Below, piece after piece: positions 25,711 through 33,760 of a stretch of DNA of 64,000 nucleotides. Under the pieces are notes generated by a model. That model ran no database searches. It was not told the origin of the DNA and worked only from the letters and a program-made list of their open reading frames with translations. The stretch comes from Streptomyces sp. SID13726. GTDB lineage: Bacteria; Actinomycetota; Actinomycetes; Streptomycetales; Streptomycetaceae. Positions within the stretch are counted from its first letter, which is position 1, and the number at the start of each line of letters is the position of its first letter. Position numbers and translations under genes: made by a program. The stretch spans positions 124,001 through 188,000 of the forward strand of contig NZ_JAAGLY010000010.1 in the NCBI RefSeq assembly GCF_010548375.1. Reading direction: 5' to 3'.

Positions 25711-26574
25711 ATGGCCACGATCCCTTCGCTCCCCAGCAGGGACGACGTCCTGCGCATGGCACGCAGCACCACCGACATCACCGGCCAACTCCTCGACACG
25801 GCCGGGAACATCACCAGGATCGCGATCAACACCCTCGACCCGCGCGACGGTTCGGGCGCCGAGGCGCTGCGCGTGCTGCGCGAGACGACGGCGGAACTGG
25901 CCGAGGCGAGCGCCTCCCCGCAGGCCCAGGAGGCGTTCTACCGGATCGTCGACACTCTCACCCGCCTCGGCACCACCGGCGCCCCGCTCGCGGTGCACCC
26001 GGTGAGCGAACCGGCCCAGGCCCTGCTCGCCGCCCTCGGCGACAGCCTGCTGCCCGTCCTGGACGCGGTGGAACCCGCGGTCGAGGAGTTCGCGACCGCG
26101 CTCGGCGAGCTGGTCGAGGCGACGTCACCGCTGCTCCCCGCGGCGGCGGGCGTGGCCGCCGGAGCCCTCCTCGCCCTCACCCCGCTGATCCGTGCCGCGA
26201 CCGGGGTGCTGGAGGACTCCACACCCGAACTCCGCCGGGTCGCCGACGCGTTGACGGCCGCGCTGGCCCCGCTGATGCCCCTCCAGGTGGCGCTGGCCGA
26301 GCGTGCTGCCGCCGCCGGCGCCGGGGTCGTACGCGCGACGCTCCCGCCGCTCGCCGACCTGACGGACGCGGCGGCGGCCACCGCGAAGGCGGCCCGTCCG
26401 GTGCTGATCGCCGGTGAGGAACTGTTCGTGTCGGGCCTGGAGCGGCTCCAGCCCGCGCTGCTCGCCGCCGCCTCCCGCACCGGCGGCGTGGCCCGGGCGG
26501 TGGCGGTCAGGGTGTCCGCGGCGGTGGCCCCGGCGGCGGACCGGGGGGTCGTGGTGGCCGTATCTCCCGCGTGA
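25711..26574 (+). CDS. Alanine/leucine-rich helical protein of unknown function
   Basis: I do not recognise the family. 287 residues, very Ala/Leu-rich and apparently all helical, with segments such as LLDTAGNITRIAINTLD, LLAALGDSLLPVLDAVEPAVEEFATAL and LLPAAAGVAAGALLALTPLI. No signal peptide and no cysteines are seen, and one central stretch is hydrophobic enough to be membrane-associated. A good AGGAGAAG site precedes the ATG. It is 24 bp upstream of the EI24 membrane protein gene, so the two are probably cotranscribed. The composition is phasin- or apolipoprotein-like, but that is only an analogy. Confidence 0.6.
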   Translation: MATIPSLPSRDDVLRMARSTTDITGQLLDTAGNITRIAINTLDPRDGSGAEALRVLRETTAELAEASASPQAQEAFYRIVDTLTRLGTTGAPLAVHPVSEPAQALLAALGDSLLPVLDAVEPAVEEFATALGELVEATSPLLPAAAGVAAGALLALTPLIRAATGVLEDSTPELRRVADALTAALAPLMPLQVALAERAAAAGAGVVRATLPPLADLTDAAAATAKAARPVLIAGEELFVSGLERLQPALLAAASRTGGVARAVAVRVSAAVAPAADRGVVVAVSPA

Positions 26575-26598
26575 CGGGCACCCGATAGGGTTCTGGCC

Positions 26599-27402
26599 AT
26601 GCGTGATCTTGCGGCGGGCTTCCAGTACCTCCTGAAGGGCCAGCGCTGGGTGGCCCGGCACGGCAGGCAGTACGGCTTCGGCCTGATCCCGGGCCTGATC
26701 ACCCTCGTGCTCTATGTGGCGGCCCTGGTGGCGCTCGCGACCTGGGGCGGGGACGCGGTGTCCTGGGCGACGCCGTTCGCCGACGACTGGTCGAGCCCGT
26801 GGCAGGGCCTGTTCCGCGGCTTCCTCACGGTCGTGCTCTTCGCGCTGGCCCTCCTCCTCGCGGTGCTCACCTTCACGGCGGTCACGCTCCTGATAGGGCA
26901 GCCCTTCTACGAAAGCCTCTCCGAGCGGGTCGACCGGGACGTCTCCCCGGACGGCACGGCCCCCGAGTCCGGCCTCCCGCTCTGGCGCGACCTGTGGATC
27001 TCCGCGCGGGACAGCCTCCGCATCGTGATCCGCGCCCTCCTGTGGGCCGTGCTCCTCTTCGCCCTGGGCTTCGTCCCCTTCGTCGGCCAGACCGTGGTCC
27101 CGGTCGTCGGGTTCTTCGTCACCGGCTTCTTCCTCACCGAGGAACTGACCGCGGTCGCCCTCCAGCGCCGCGGTGTCGACCTTCGCGCCCGCCTGACCCT
27201 CCTCCGCTCCCGCAAGCCCCTGATCTGGGGCTTCGGCACCCCGCTCGGCCTGGCCTTCCTGGTCCCCTTCGTGGCGGTCTTCCTGATGCCGGGCGCGGTG
27301 GCGGGAGCGACACTGATGGCCCGCGACCTGCTGGGGGAGGAGACGCAGGACGAGGAGGACCCCGAGCAGGAGCCGACCCCGGACGAGCCGGCTCCCGGCT
27401 GA
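26599..27402 (+). CDS. EI24-domain membrane protein (CysZ-like)
   Basis: 267 residues with an EI24 fold: the N-terminal MRDLAAGFQYLLKGQRWVARH, then about four hydrophobic blocks (near residues 27-48, 72-97, 140-170 and 205-235), the conserved GQPFYESLSERVDR after the second block and GFVPFVGQTVVPVVG later. The family includes the CysZ sulfate-uptake proteins and eukaryotic EI24; a transport role here is not demonstrated. A short acidic tail (EEDPEQEPTPDEPAPG) closes the protein. Follows the helical protein gene by 24 bp and faces the C15-like gene. Confidence 0.8.
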   Translation: MRDLAAGFQYLLKGQRWVARHGRQYGFGLIPGLITLVLYVAALVALATWGGDAVSWATPFADDWSSPWQGLFRGFLTVVLFALALLLAVLTFTAVTLLIGQPFYESLSERVDRDVSPDGTAPESGLPLWRDLWISARDSLRIVIRALLWAVLLFALGFVPFVGQTVVPVVGFFVTGFFLTEELTAVALQRRGVDLRARLTLLRSRKPLIWGFGTPLGLAFLVPFVAVFLMPGAVAGATLMARDLLGEETQDEEDPEQEPTPDEPAPG

Positions 27403-27416
27403 ATCCGTAGCACGCC

Positions 27417-28667
27417 CTAGGCGTCCGCCCCCAGCGCCACCGCCACGATCGCCCGCACCTGCGCGATGATGTCCACCCGGTTCCTCACGAACCCCGGATC
27501 GGTCACCGTCCCCGTCGCCGGGTCCGTGTTCCCCGCCCCGAACTCCAGGACAGGCGTGTGCACATGGCCGCCCGGCAGCACGTCGTGCAGCCCGAGCCGG
27601 TCCCGCAGCAGCGTGGCCCGGTAGGCGATCTCGTTGGACAGGTAGTCCCCGCCGCCCCCGGCCCGCGCGGCGGACCCCTCGGTCGGTCCGTCCGGCTGCA
27701 CGACGGGCTGTGTGCCGCCCGCCGGGATCTCGGTCACACTCGTGTGGTCGTACACCGGGAACCGCCCGGTGCCGGCGGCGACGATCTTCTCGTACGGCAA
27801 GGTCGTGGTCGTCCACTGCGGCTGCGAGGCCGGGTCGGAGACCGGCACCAGGCCCGTCACCCCGACGTTGTCGTTGTCCGGGAACCCGCCCCGCCAGGCC
27901 CCGTTGGTCCGCTCCACGTCGAAGCGCCCCACCCGTCCCTGACTCACGGTCGTGAAGAGGTCCACCTGCTTCAGATACGGCCGCAGCGCCCGCTCCACCG
28001 TCCCGTCGGTGAAGTCCCGCCACCGCACGGGGAACACCACGGTCTCCACCCGGGCGGGCCCCGCCGCGGTCTCGACGACCGTTCCGTCGAGCGCGAGCGC
28101 GGTCGCCCCGGACGGGTTGGAGATCCGGATGTCCCGGTCCAGCGTGAACGGATCGAACCCGGTGACGAGCACCCGCTTCAGCCCGTGCCGGTGCGGGAAG
28201 CGCACCGAGGTCTGCCCGCGCGAGGTCCGCTCCAACTCGTCGAGCAGGGCGGCCCGTTGGGGGGCCGACAGCCCGAACGACGGCTCCCAGGTGCGCACTT
28301 CACGGGTCATCGTCAACCGCGCCCAGTACAGCGGCCGGTCGTCGTCCCGGCTCAGGTCCCCACCGGCGGGCCCCCGCCCCTGCGCCCGGTCGACGGCCCG
28401 CTGCCACAGCCCGGCCCCCTGCCGTTCGACGACCTTCCTGGCCTCGGCGTACGACCCGGCCGCCCCGAGCGCCCGGCTGAAGCGGAGCGTCACGGCGTCG
28501 AACCCGGACCGCTCCAGGATCTCCCGCGGTACGGCCTTGTCGAGCCGTTTCTCCTCCACCGTCGGCGAGGGCGCGGCCGTGGCGGCGGCTGCCGGGGTCA
28601 CGGGGGCGGCCAGTCCCGCCAGCAGGGCCAGTCCGAGGAATCCGATCCGAACGCGTAGGGATCTCAA
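27417..28667 (-). CDS. Secreted pyroglutamyl-peptidase-I-like protein lacking the catalytic cysteine
   Basis: 416 residues. Signal peptide IGFLGLALLAGLAAPVTPAAA, an N-terminal extension of about 150 residues, then a C15-type domain: VLVTGFDPF, NPSGATALALDG, SQGRVGRFDVER (the Glu of the active site) and a GGHVHTPV histidine. At the place of the catalytic Cys in the family motif YLCN or FVCN, the sequence reads DYLSNEIAYR, with Ser encoded by TCC at 27636-27638. No cysteine occurs anywhere in the protein, so cysteine-peptidase chemistry is excluded. A TTG at 28667 is the only usable start in front of the signal peptide. Could act as a binding protein or use Ser instead. Confidence 0.78.
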   Translation of the reverse strand: MRSLRVRIGFLGLALLAGLAAPVTPAAAATAAPSPTVEEKRLDKAVPREILERSGFDAVTLRFSRALGAAGSYAEARKVVERQGAGLWQRAVDRAQGRGPAGGDLSRDDDRPLYWARLTMTREVRTWEPSFGLSAPQRAALLDELERTSRGQTSVRFPHRHGLKRVLVTGFDPFTLDRDIRISNPSGATALALDGTVVETAAGPARVETVVFPVRWRDFTDGTVERALRPYLKQVDLFTTVSQGRVGRFDVERTNGAWRGGFPDNDNVGVTGLVPVSDPASQPQWTTTTLPYEKIVAAGTGRFPVYDHTSVTEIPAGGTQPVVQPDGPTEGSAARAGGGGDYLSNEIAYRATLLRDRLGLHDVLPGGHVHTPVLEFGAGNTDPATGTVTDPGFVRNRVDIIAQVRAIVAVALGADA

Positions 28668-28740
28668 GGCAGTTCAGGCCTTCCGTCGCTGTGGGGCGCG
28701 AGTGGTGCCGGACGACCGCAGTATCGCGTGGGGAAGTGGT

Positions 28741-29688
28741 CTACGCCAGCGTGGCGGGCGTGCGCGGAATCCGCCCCGCCGCCTCCCGCAGCGCCCCGAC
28801 GAACGCCTCCGCCGCCGGTGGCAGGGACCGCCCGCGTACCGTCGCCGCGTACACCGCCCGCGCCGGAGCCCCCTCGTCCAGCACGGGGAGCAGCGCGATG
28901 TCCGGCCGTACGGACTCCGCGGCCAGCGCCGGGACGAGGGCCACGCCGAGCCCGGCGGCGACGTACCCCTGCTTGGCGGTCCACTCGCCGACGACATGCG
29001 CGATCCGCGGCCGGAACCCCTGCCGCAGCGCCGCGTCGAGCAGCGTGCCCTCGGGCCGCGGGCTCCCGGAGATCCAGTCAGCGCCGGCCAGCCGCCCGAG
29101 CCGCACGGGACCGCCGCCCGCCAGCGGATGCCCGGCCGGGACGGCGACGTACAGCGACTCGTCGAGCAGATGGCGGAGTTCGTACGACGACAGCGGCGCG
29201 CCGCTCGTCGTGGAGACGACCGCGAGATCCAGCCGCCCCTCGACGAGCCGGTCCAGCAGCGCCGGCGTGAGCCCCTCCTCACGGGACACCCGCACCCCGG
29301 GGTGGCGGCTCCCGAAGACGCCGAGGGCGTGCGGGACCAGCGCCGCGTCCGCCGTCGGGAACGCCCCGAACCGCAGCCGCCCGCCCGCGAGTTCACGCAG
29401 CGCCGCCAGCTCGCGCGCGGCCGTGTGCAGGGCCCCGGTGACGGCCTCGGCATGCGGCACGAGCGCCCGCCCGGCCTCCGTCAGCCGCACCCCTCGCGGC
29501 AGCCGGTCGAACAGCGGCGCCCCGCCCAACGCCCCCTCCAGCGAGGAGATCTGCCGGGACACCGCCGACTGCGTCCAGCCGAGCGCACGCGAGGCCACGG
29601 TGAACGAGCCGTGCCGGGCGACCTCCAGGAACACCCGCAGCCAGACGGTGGACAGGTCGGGGACGTCGGTGCGATGCGGATTCGGCAT
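28741..29688 (-). CDS. LysR-family transcriptional regulator
   Basis: 315 residues from the ATG at 29688 (ATGs at 29697 and 29706 are alternatives). The N-terminal winged HTH reads FLEVARHGSFTVASRALGWTQSAVSRQISSLEGALG, and the C-terminal effector domain contains LRFGAFPTADAALVPHAL and VAAGLGVALVPALAAES. Divergent from the RidA-like gene with a LysR-type dyad (29708-29727) in the intergenic space. Probably activates the RidA/DUF2568 pair in response to an unknown ligand and represses itself. Confidence 0.88.
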   Translation of the reverse strand: MPNPHRTDVPDLSTVWLRVFLEVARHGSFTVASRALGWTQSAVSRQISSLEGALGGAPLFDRLPRGVRLTEAGRALVPHAEAVTGALHTAARELAALRELAGGRLRFGAFPTADAALVPHALGVFGSRHPGVRVSREEGLTPALLDRLVEGRLDLAVVSTTSGAPLSSYELRHLLDESLYVAVPAGHPLAGGGPVRLGRLAGADWISGSPRPEGTLLDAALRQGFRPRIAHVVGEWTAKQGYVAAGLGVALVPALAAESVRPDIALLPVLDEGAPARAVYAATVRGRSLPPAAEAFVGALREAAGRIPRTPATLA

Positions 29689-29707
29689 GCCGCCCATGCT
29701 GGACATT

Positions 29708-29727
29708 CGCTTGTCGCATCGCAAGCG
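29708..29727. promoter_or_regulatory. LysR-type binding dyad between lysR and ridA-like genes
   Basis: CGCTTG and CAAGCG form perfect 6-bp arms around TCGCATCG, and the sequence includes a T-N11-A pattern usual for LysR sites. It lies about 20 bp upstream of both divergent start codons. Confidence 0.6.
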
Positions 29728-29746
29728 CGGACCTAGCGTCGACGGC

Positions 29747-30136
29747 ATGCGGATCACCCTCGACAACCCCGCCGGCGCGCCCCGGCCGCTGAGCCCCTAC
29801 TACTCTCAGGTCGCCCGGGTCGAACAGGCCGACGGCAGCGCCCTGTTGTTCGTCTCCGGCCAGATCGCCGAGGGCGGCACACTCGCCGACCAGACCCGCG
29901 CAATCTTCGAGACCCTCACCGCCCTCCTGGCCGCCCACGGCGCGGCCCTGTCCCATGTCATCAACATCCGCACCTACCTCACGGACATCTCGGAACTGGA
30001 GCAATACGGCACGGTGAGAAGGGAGTTCCTCACCGGCACCCCGCCCACGAGCATGACCTTCGAGGTCCCCCGCCTCTTCCGCCCGGAGGCCCGGATCGAG
30101 ATCGAGATCGTGGCGGCGGTCCCGGCGGCCGGGTGA
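29747..30136 (+). CDS. RidA-family (YjgF/UK114) enamine/imine deaminase
   Basis: 129 residues. RidA signatures: LSPYYSQVARVE at the N-terminus, LFVSGQIAEGGTLADQTRAIFETLTALLAAHGA, the VINIRTYLTDISE segment, PPTSMTFEVPRL and the C-terminal arginine in ARIEIEIVA that binds the carboxylate of 2-aminoacrylate in known members. Short leader after the LysR dyad. Followed at 11 bp by a small membrane protein gene. Likely clears reactive enamines, perhaps from a specific amine-metabolism route controlled by the LysR protein. Confidence 0.87.
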   Translation: MRITLDNPAGAPRPLSPYYSQVARVEQADGSALLFVSGQIAEGGTLADQTRAIFETLTALLAAHGAALSHVINIRTYLTDISELEQYGTVRREFLTGTPPTSMTFEVPRLFRPEARIEIEIVAAVPAAG

Positions 30137-30147
30137 TACTGCCGTCC

Positions 30148-30477
30148 ATGAAGGCAGTCAACCTGGGCGTTCTCTTCCTCGTCGAGCTGGGCGCTCTGGC
30201 GGGCGCCTCGTACTGGGGTTTCACCCGGCACGTCGCCACCCCGCTGACCTGGTTGCTGGGCCTGGCCGCCCCCGCGCTGCTGATCGCCCTGTGGGCGCTG
30301 TTCGGGGCGCGGAAGGCGCCGTACAAGACGCGCGGTCTCGCCCGGGTCGGCTTCGAGGCGCTGTGGTTCGGGGCCGGGGTGCTCGCGCTGGTGGCCGCGG
30401 GGGACACCGGCGGGGCGGTGCTGCTCGGGGCTCTCGTCGTGGTGAGCAAGAGCCTGGCGGCGGTCTGGAAGCAGTGA
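30148..30477 (+). CDS. Small DUF2568/YrdB-family membrane protein
   Basis: About 109 residues, four transmembrane helices (VNLGVLFLVELGALAGASYW, PLTWLLGLAAPALLIALWALFG, ARVGFEALWFGAGVLALVAAG and VLLGALVVVSKSLAAVW). The YrdB-type loop GARKAPYKTRGLAR is present. The ATG at 30148 is chosen; an in-frame GTG at 30133 would overlap the ridA stop. Function unknown. Cotranscription with ridA is likely. Confidence 0.72.
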   Translation: MKAVNLGVLFLVELGALAGASYWGFTRHVATPLTWLLGLAAPALLIALWALFGARKAPYKTRGLARVGFEALWFGAGVLALVAAGDTGGAVLLGALVVVSKSLAAVWKQ

Positions 30478-30489
30478 GTTGACGGGCCG

Positions 30490-31053
30490 TCAGTCCGTTG
30501 GTTCGCCCAGCAGGTGCAGGAAGTCGCGGAACGCGCCCGGCATGTCCACCGACTCCGGGTCCAGGAGCCACTGGTACTGGAGTCCGTCCATCACGGCGAC
30601 GAGCAGCGGGGCCGTGCGCTCCGGGGTGAGGCCGTTGGGGAGGCGGTCGCCGTACTCGGAGCGCAGGGCCAGGGCCATCGTGTCGCGGACCCGGGTGTAG
30701 CGGTCGGTGAAGTACGCACGGGCCGGGTGGCCCTCCGTCACGCTCTCGCCGAGGAGCGCCGAGAAGGTCTGGATGATGCCGGGCCGCATGGCGTTGTACT
30801 CGACCAGCGAGGCGAGCAGATCGATCCGCCAGCTGCCGTCCGGCACCGCGTCCCACTTGTCCCGCTCCTCCAGGACCGCGACCAGCAGCGCGTCCTTCGT
30901 CGGGAAGTGGTGCAGCAGCCCCTGCTGGGTCAGCCCGACCCGCTCGGCCACCGCCGCCAGACTCGCCCCCCGGTAGCCGCGCTCGGCGATGACCTCCAGG
31001 GCCGCCCGGACGATCTCCGCCCGGCGCTCCTCGCTTCTGGTCCTGGTGCTCAT
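30490..31053 (-). CDS. TetR-family transcriptional regulator
   Basis: 187 residues. The N-terminal TetR HTH reads AALEVIAERGYRGASLAAVAERVGLTQQGLLHHFPTKDALL, and the C-terminal ligand domain ends DMPGAFRDFLHLLGEPTD. The ATG at 31053 is preferred to an ATG six codons upstream. Divergent from the GH3 glycosidase gene across 126 bp of comparatively AT-rich DNA (AAATATAAC and AATAACGAAACC near 31085-31110), which probably holds both promoters. This suggests it controls the glycosidase, inducible by a sugar or glycoside. Confidence 0.87.
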   Translation of the reverse strand: MSTRTRSEERRAEIVRAALEVIAERGYRGASLAAVAERVGLTQQGLLHHFPTKDALLVAVLEERDKWDAVPDGSWRIDLLASLVEYNAMRPGIIQTFSALLGESVTEGHPARAYFTDRYTRVRDTMALALRSEYGDRLPNGLTPERTAPLLVAVMDGLQYQWLLDPESVDMPGAFRDFLHLLGEPTD

Positions 31054-31179
31054 GGCGTCACCGTACGGCATCCCGACGAGCCAAATATAACGGCAGAATA
31101 ACGAAACCTACCGCTCGCCAGGTAAACGATGCACGATGAGACGAGAGGACCGCACGGACTTCAACGAGGAGGCACCGCC

Positions 31180-33627
31180 ATGGCGGAACCCGAGGCACCC
31201 CAGGGGACCACCCCCGCCGACCAGGCCCGCGAGGCCGCCGTGGAGACGGCCCTCGCCGCGCTCGACCTGGACGCCAAGGCGGGCCTGCTGTCCGGCCAGG
31301 ACATGTGGACCCTGCCCGCGCTCCCGGAGATCGGCCTGGCCTCCCTCGTCATGTCCGACGGCCCGATCGGCGTCCGGGGCGTGCGCTGGAGCGCCGACGA
31401 CCCCTCGATCGCCCTGCCCTCCCCGACCGCGCTGGCCGCCACCTGGGACCCGGAACTCGCCCGCAGGGCCGGCCGGCTGCTCGCCCAGGAGGCCCGCCGC
31501 AAGGGCGTCCACGTCCTGCTCGCCCCCACCGTCAACCTCCACCGCTCCCCGCTCGGCGGCCGCCATTTCGAGGCCTACAGCGAGGACCCGTACCTGACGG
31601 GCCGGATCGGCGCCGGGTACGTGAACGGCGTCCAGGAGGGCGGAGTCGGCACCACCGTCAAGCACTTCGTCGCCAACGACGCCGAGACCGACCGCTTCAC
31701 GGTGAACAACCTGGTCTCCGAACGCGCCCTGCGCGAGCTGTACCTGGCGCCCTTCGAGCACATCGTCGAGAACGCCCACCCGTGGGGCATCATGACCGCC
31801 TACAACACGGTCAACGGCACGACGATGACCGAGCACCACTACCTCGTCAACGAAGTCCTGCGCGGCGAATGGGGCTTCGACGGCTACAACGTCTCCGACT
31901 GGATGGCCGCCCGCTCCACCAAGGCCGCCGTCGAGGGCGGCCTCGACGTCGCCATGCCCGGCCCCCGGACCGTCTACGGCGCGCCCCTCGCACAGGCCGT
32001 GCGCGACGGCGACGTCGAGGAGTCCTCGGTCGACACCGCCGTACGCAATGTGCTGCGGCTCGCCGCCCGCGTAGGCATCCTGGCCGGCGCCGAACCCGTC
32101 GTCACCGAACTGCCCGAGAGCGTCGACGGCATCGGACTGGCCCGCGAGATCGCCCGCCGCTCCTTCGTCCTGGTCCGCAACCAGGGGGCGCTGCCCCTGC
32201 GGCAGGGCACGGTCGCCCTCACCGGCGCCGCCGCCCGCGACGCCCGGGTCCTCGGCGGCGGCTCCGCCACCGTCTTCCCGGACCGGATCGTCTCCCCGCT
32301 CGAAGGCCTCACCGCCGCCCTCCCCGAGGGCGCCCTGACCTACACCGTCGGCGCCGATCCCAACACCGAACTCGCCGTCGCCGACAAGGGGTTCGGCCTG
32401 AGGGCGGTCTGCCGTGACGCGGCCGGCACCGTCATCGGCACCGCCTCCGCGCCCAACGGCCAGATCCAGTGGATGGGTTCGGACCTCCCCGAGGGTGTCA
32501 CCCACGACCGCCTGCACTCCGTAGAGCTGACCGGCACCTTCACCCCGCGCGAGACCGGCACCCACACCTTCGGCACCAAGGGCCTCGGCGCCTTCCGGTT
32601 GGTGGTCGGCGGCACCACGTACTACGACGACGTCCAGACCACCGACGAGGACGACCCGTTCGTCTCCTTCTTCGGCGCCCCCGAGCCGCGCGCCCGGGTC
32701 GAACTGACCGCGGGGGAGCCGGTCGAGGTCTCCCTGACGCACACCGTGGTCTTCCCGGACGACGTCCCGATGAAGGTCGTCGGCTTCTCCCTCGCCCACC
32801 AGGAACCGCGGCGCGACCCCGACGAACTGATCGCCGAGGCCGTCGAGTCGGCACGCGGCGCCGACACCGCCGTCGTCGTGGTCGCCACCACCGACCGCGT
32901 CGAGTCCGAGGGCTACGACCGCAAGGACCTGACCCTGCCGGGACGCCAGGACGACCTGGTCCGCGCGGTCGCCGCCGTCAACCCGAACACCGTCGTGATC
33001 GTCAACTCCGGCTCCCCGGTGGAGCTGCCCTGGCGCGAGGACGTCGCCGCCGTCCTGCTCAGCTGGTTCCCCGGCCAGGAGGGCGGCGCGGCCCTCGCCG
33101 ACGTGCTGACCGGCGCCGAAGAGCCCGGCGGCCGCCTCCCCACCACCTGGGGCACCCTGGCCGCCGCCCCGGTCACCCGGGTCACCCCCACCGACGGCCA
33201 ACTCCCTTACGAGGAAGGCGTGTTCATCGGATACACCGCCTGGGAGAAGGCGGGCCGCGCTCCGGCGTACCCCTTCGGCCACGGCCTCGGCTACACCGAC
33301 TGGACCTATGAGTCCGTCGAGGTCCAGGGCGCCACCGTCCGGGTCCGGCTGCGCAACTCCGGCACCCGCCCCGGCCGCGAGGTCGTCCAGGTCTACCTGG
33401 CCCCCGCCGAGCCCGACGCCGAGCGCCCGGCCCGCCGGCTCGCCGGGTTCGCGGGCGCCGAGGCCGGTCCCGGCGACAGCGTCGAGGTCACCGTCGAGAT
33501 TCCGCGCAGGGCCTTCGAGATCTGGGACGAGAAGACCTCATCGTGGTCGTATGTGAAGGGTTCGTACGAAATCCAGGTCGGACGCTCGATCGAGGACCGT
33601 CGGGTGACCGCGACGATTAACGTCTGA
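31180..33627 (+). CDS. Glycoside hydrolase family 3 beta-glycosidase with PA14 insert
   Basis: 815 residues, no signal peptide, so cytoplasmic. GH3 signatures: MSDGPIGVRG, LAPTVNLHRSPLGGRHFEAYSEDP, KHFVANDAETDR and the nucleophile region GYNVSDWMAARS with Asp240. A PA14-like sugar-binding domain is inserted between the two catalytic domains (about residues 385-530; QWMGSDLPEG, TGTHTFGTKGLGAFRLVVGG). The C-terminal fibronectin-III-like domain contains VRVRLRNSGTRPGREVVQVYLAP. The ATG at 31180 has GAGGAGG upstream. The PA14/Fn3 arrangement matches intracellular beta-glucosidases and beta-xylosidases acting on imported oligosaccharides. Ends at a strong terminator. Confidence 0.92.
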   Translation: MAEPEAPQGTTPADQAREAAVETALAALDLDAKAGLLSGQDMWTLPALPEIGLASLVMSDGPIGVRGVRWSADDPSIALPSPTALAATWDPELARRAGRLLAQEARRKGVHVLLAPTVNLHRSPLGGRHFEAYSEDPYLTGRIGAGYVNGVQEGGVGTTVKHFVANDAETDRFTVNNLVSERALRELYLAPFEHIVENAHPWGIMTAYNTVNGTTMTEHHYLVNEVLRGEWGFDGYNVSDWMAARSTKAAVEGGLDVAMPGPRTVYGAPLAQAVRDGDVEESSVDTAVRNVLRLAARVGILAGAEPVVTELPESVDGIGLAREIARRSFVLVRNQGALPLRQGTVALTGAAARDARVLGGGSATVFPDRIVSPLEGLTAALPEGALTYTVGADPNTELAVADKGFGLRAVCRDAAGTVIGTASAPNGQIQWMGSDLPEGVTHDRLHSVELTGTFTPRETGTHTFGTKGLGAFRLVVGGTTYYDDVQTTDEDDPFVSFFGAPEPRARVELTAGEPVEVSLTHTVVFPDDVPMKVVGFSLAHQEPRRDPDELIAEAVESARGADTAVVVVATTDRVESEGYDRKDLTLPGRQDDLVRAVAAVNPNTVVIVNSGSPVELPWREDVAAVLLSWFPGQEGGAALADVLTGAEEPGGRLPTTWGTLAAAPVTRVTPTDGQLPYEEGVFIGYTAWEKAGRAPAYPFGHGLGYTDWTYESVEVQGATVRVRLRNSGTRPGREVVQVYLAPAEPDAERPARRLAGFAGAEAGPGDSVEVTVEIPRRAFEIWDEKTSSWSYVKGSYEIQVGRSIEDRRVTATINV

Positions 33628-33655
33628 TCCCAGAGGGCACAGCCCTCGCACAAGC

Positions 33656-33691
33656 AGCCCCGGCCCGGGACCTGACCCCTGGGCCGGGGCT
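33656..33691 (+). terminator. Rho-independent terminator after the GH3 gene
   Basis: The arms AGCCCCGGCCC (33656-33666) and GGGCCGGGGCT (33681-33691) are perfectly complementary, with a 14-nt loop, and are followed by CGTTTCTTT. Confidence 0.88.
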
Positions 33692-33710
33692 CGTTTCTTT
33701 CACCGGCCGC

Positions 33711-33760
33711 AAAGCCCTGCCGGCAGGAAGCCCTACCAGCTGGAAAGCCCTACCGGCTGG
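33711..33760. repeat. Short tandem repeat overlapping the mutarotase stop codon
   Basis: Three near-identical units of 16-17 bp (AAGCCCTGCCGGCAGG, AAGCCCTACCAGCTGG, AAGCCCTACCGGCTGG). The third unit contains the stop codon (33750-33752) and last codons of the leftward mutarotase gene. It may arise from replication slippage; each earlier unit would supply another in-frame-type stop if read. Confidence 0.6.
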
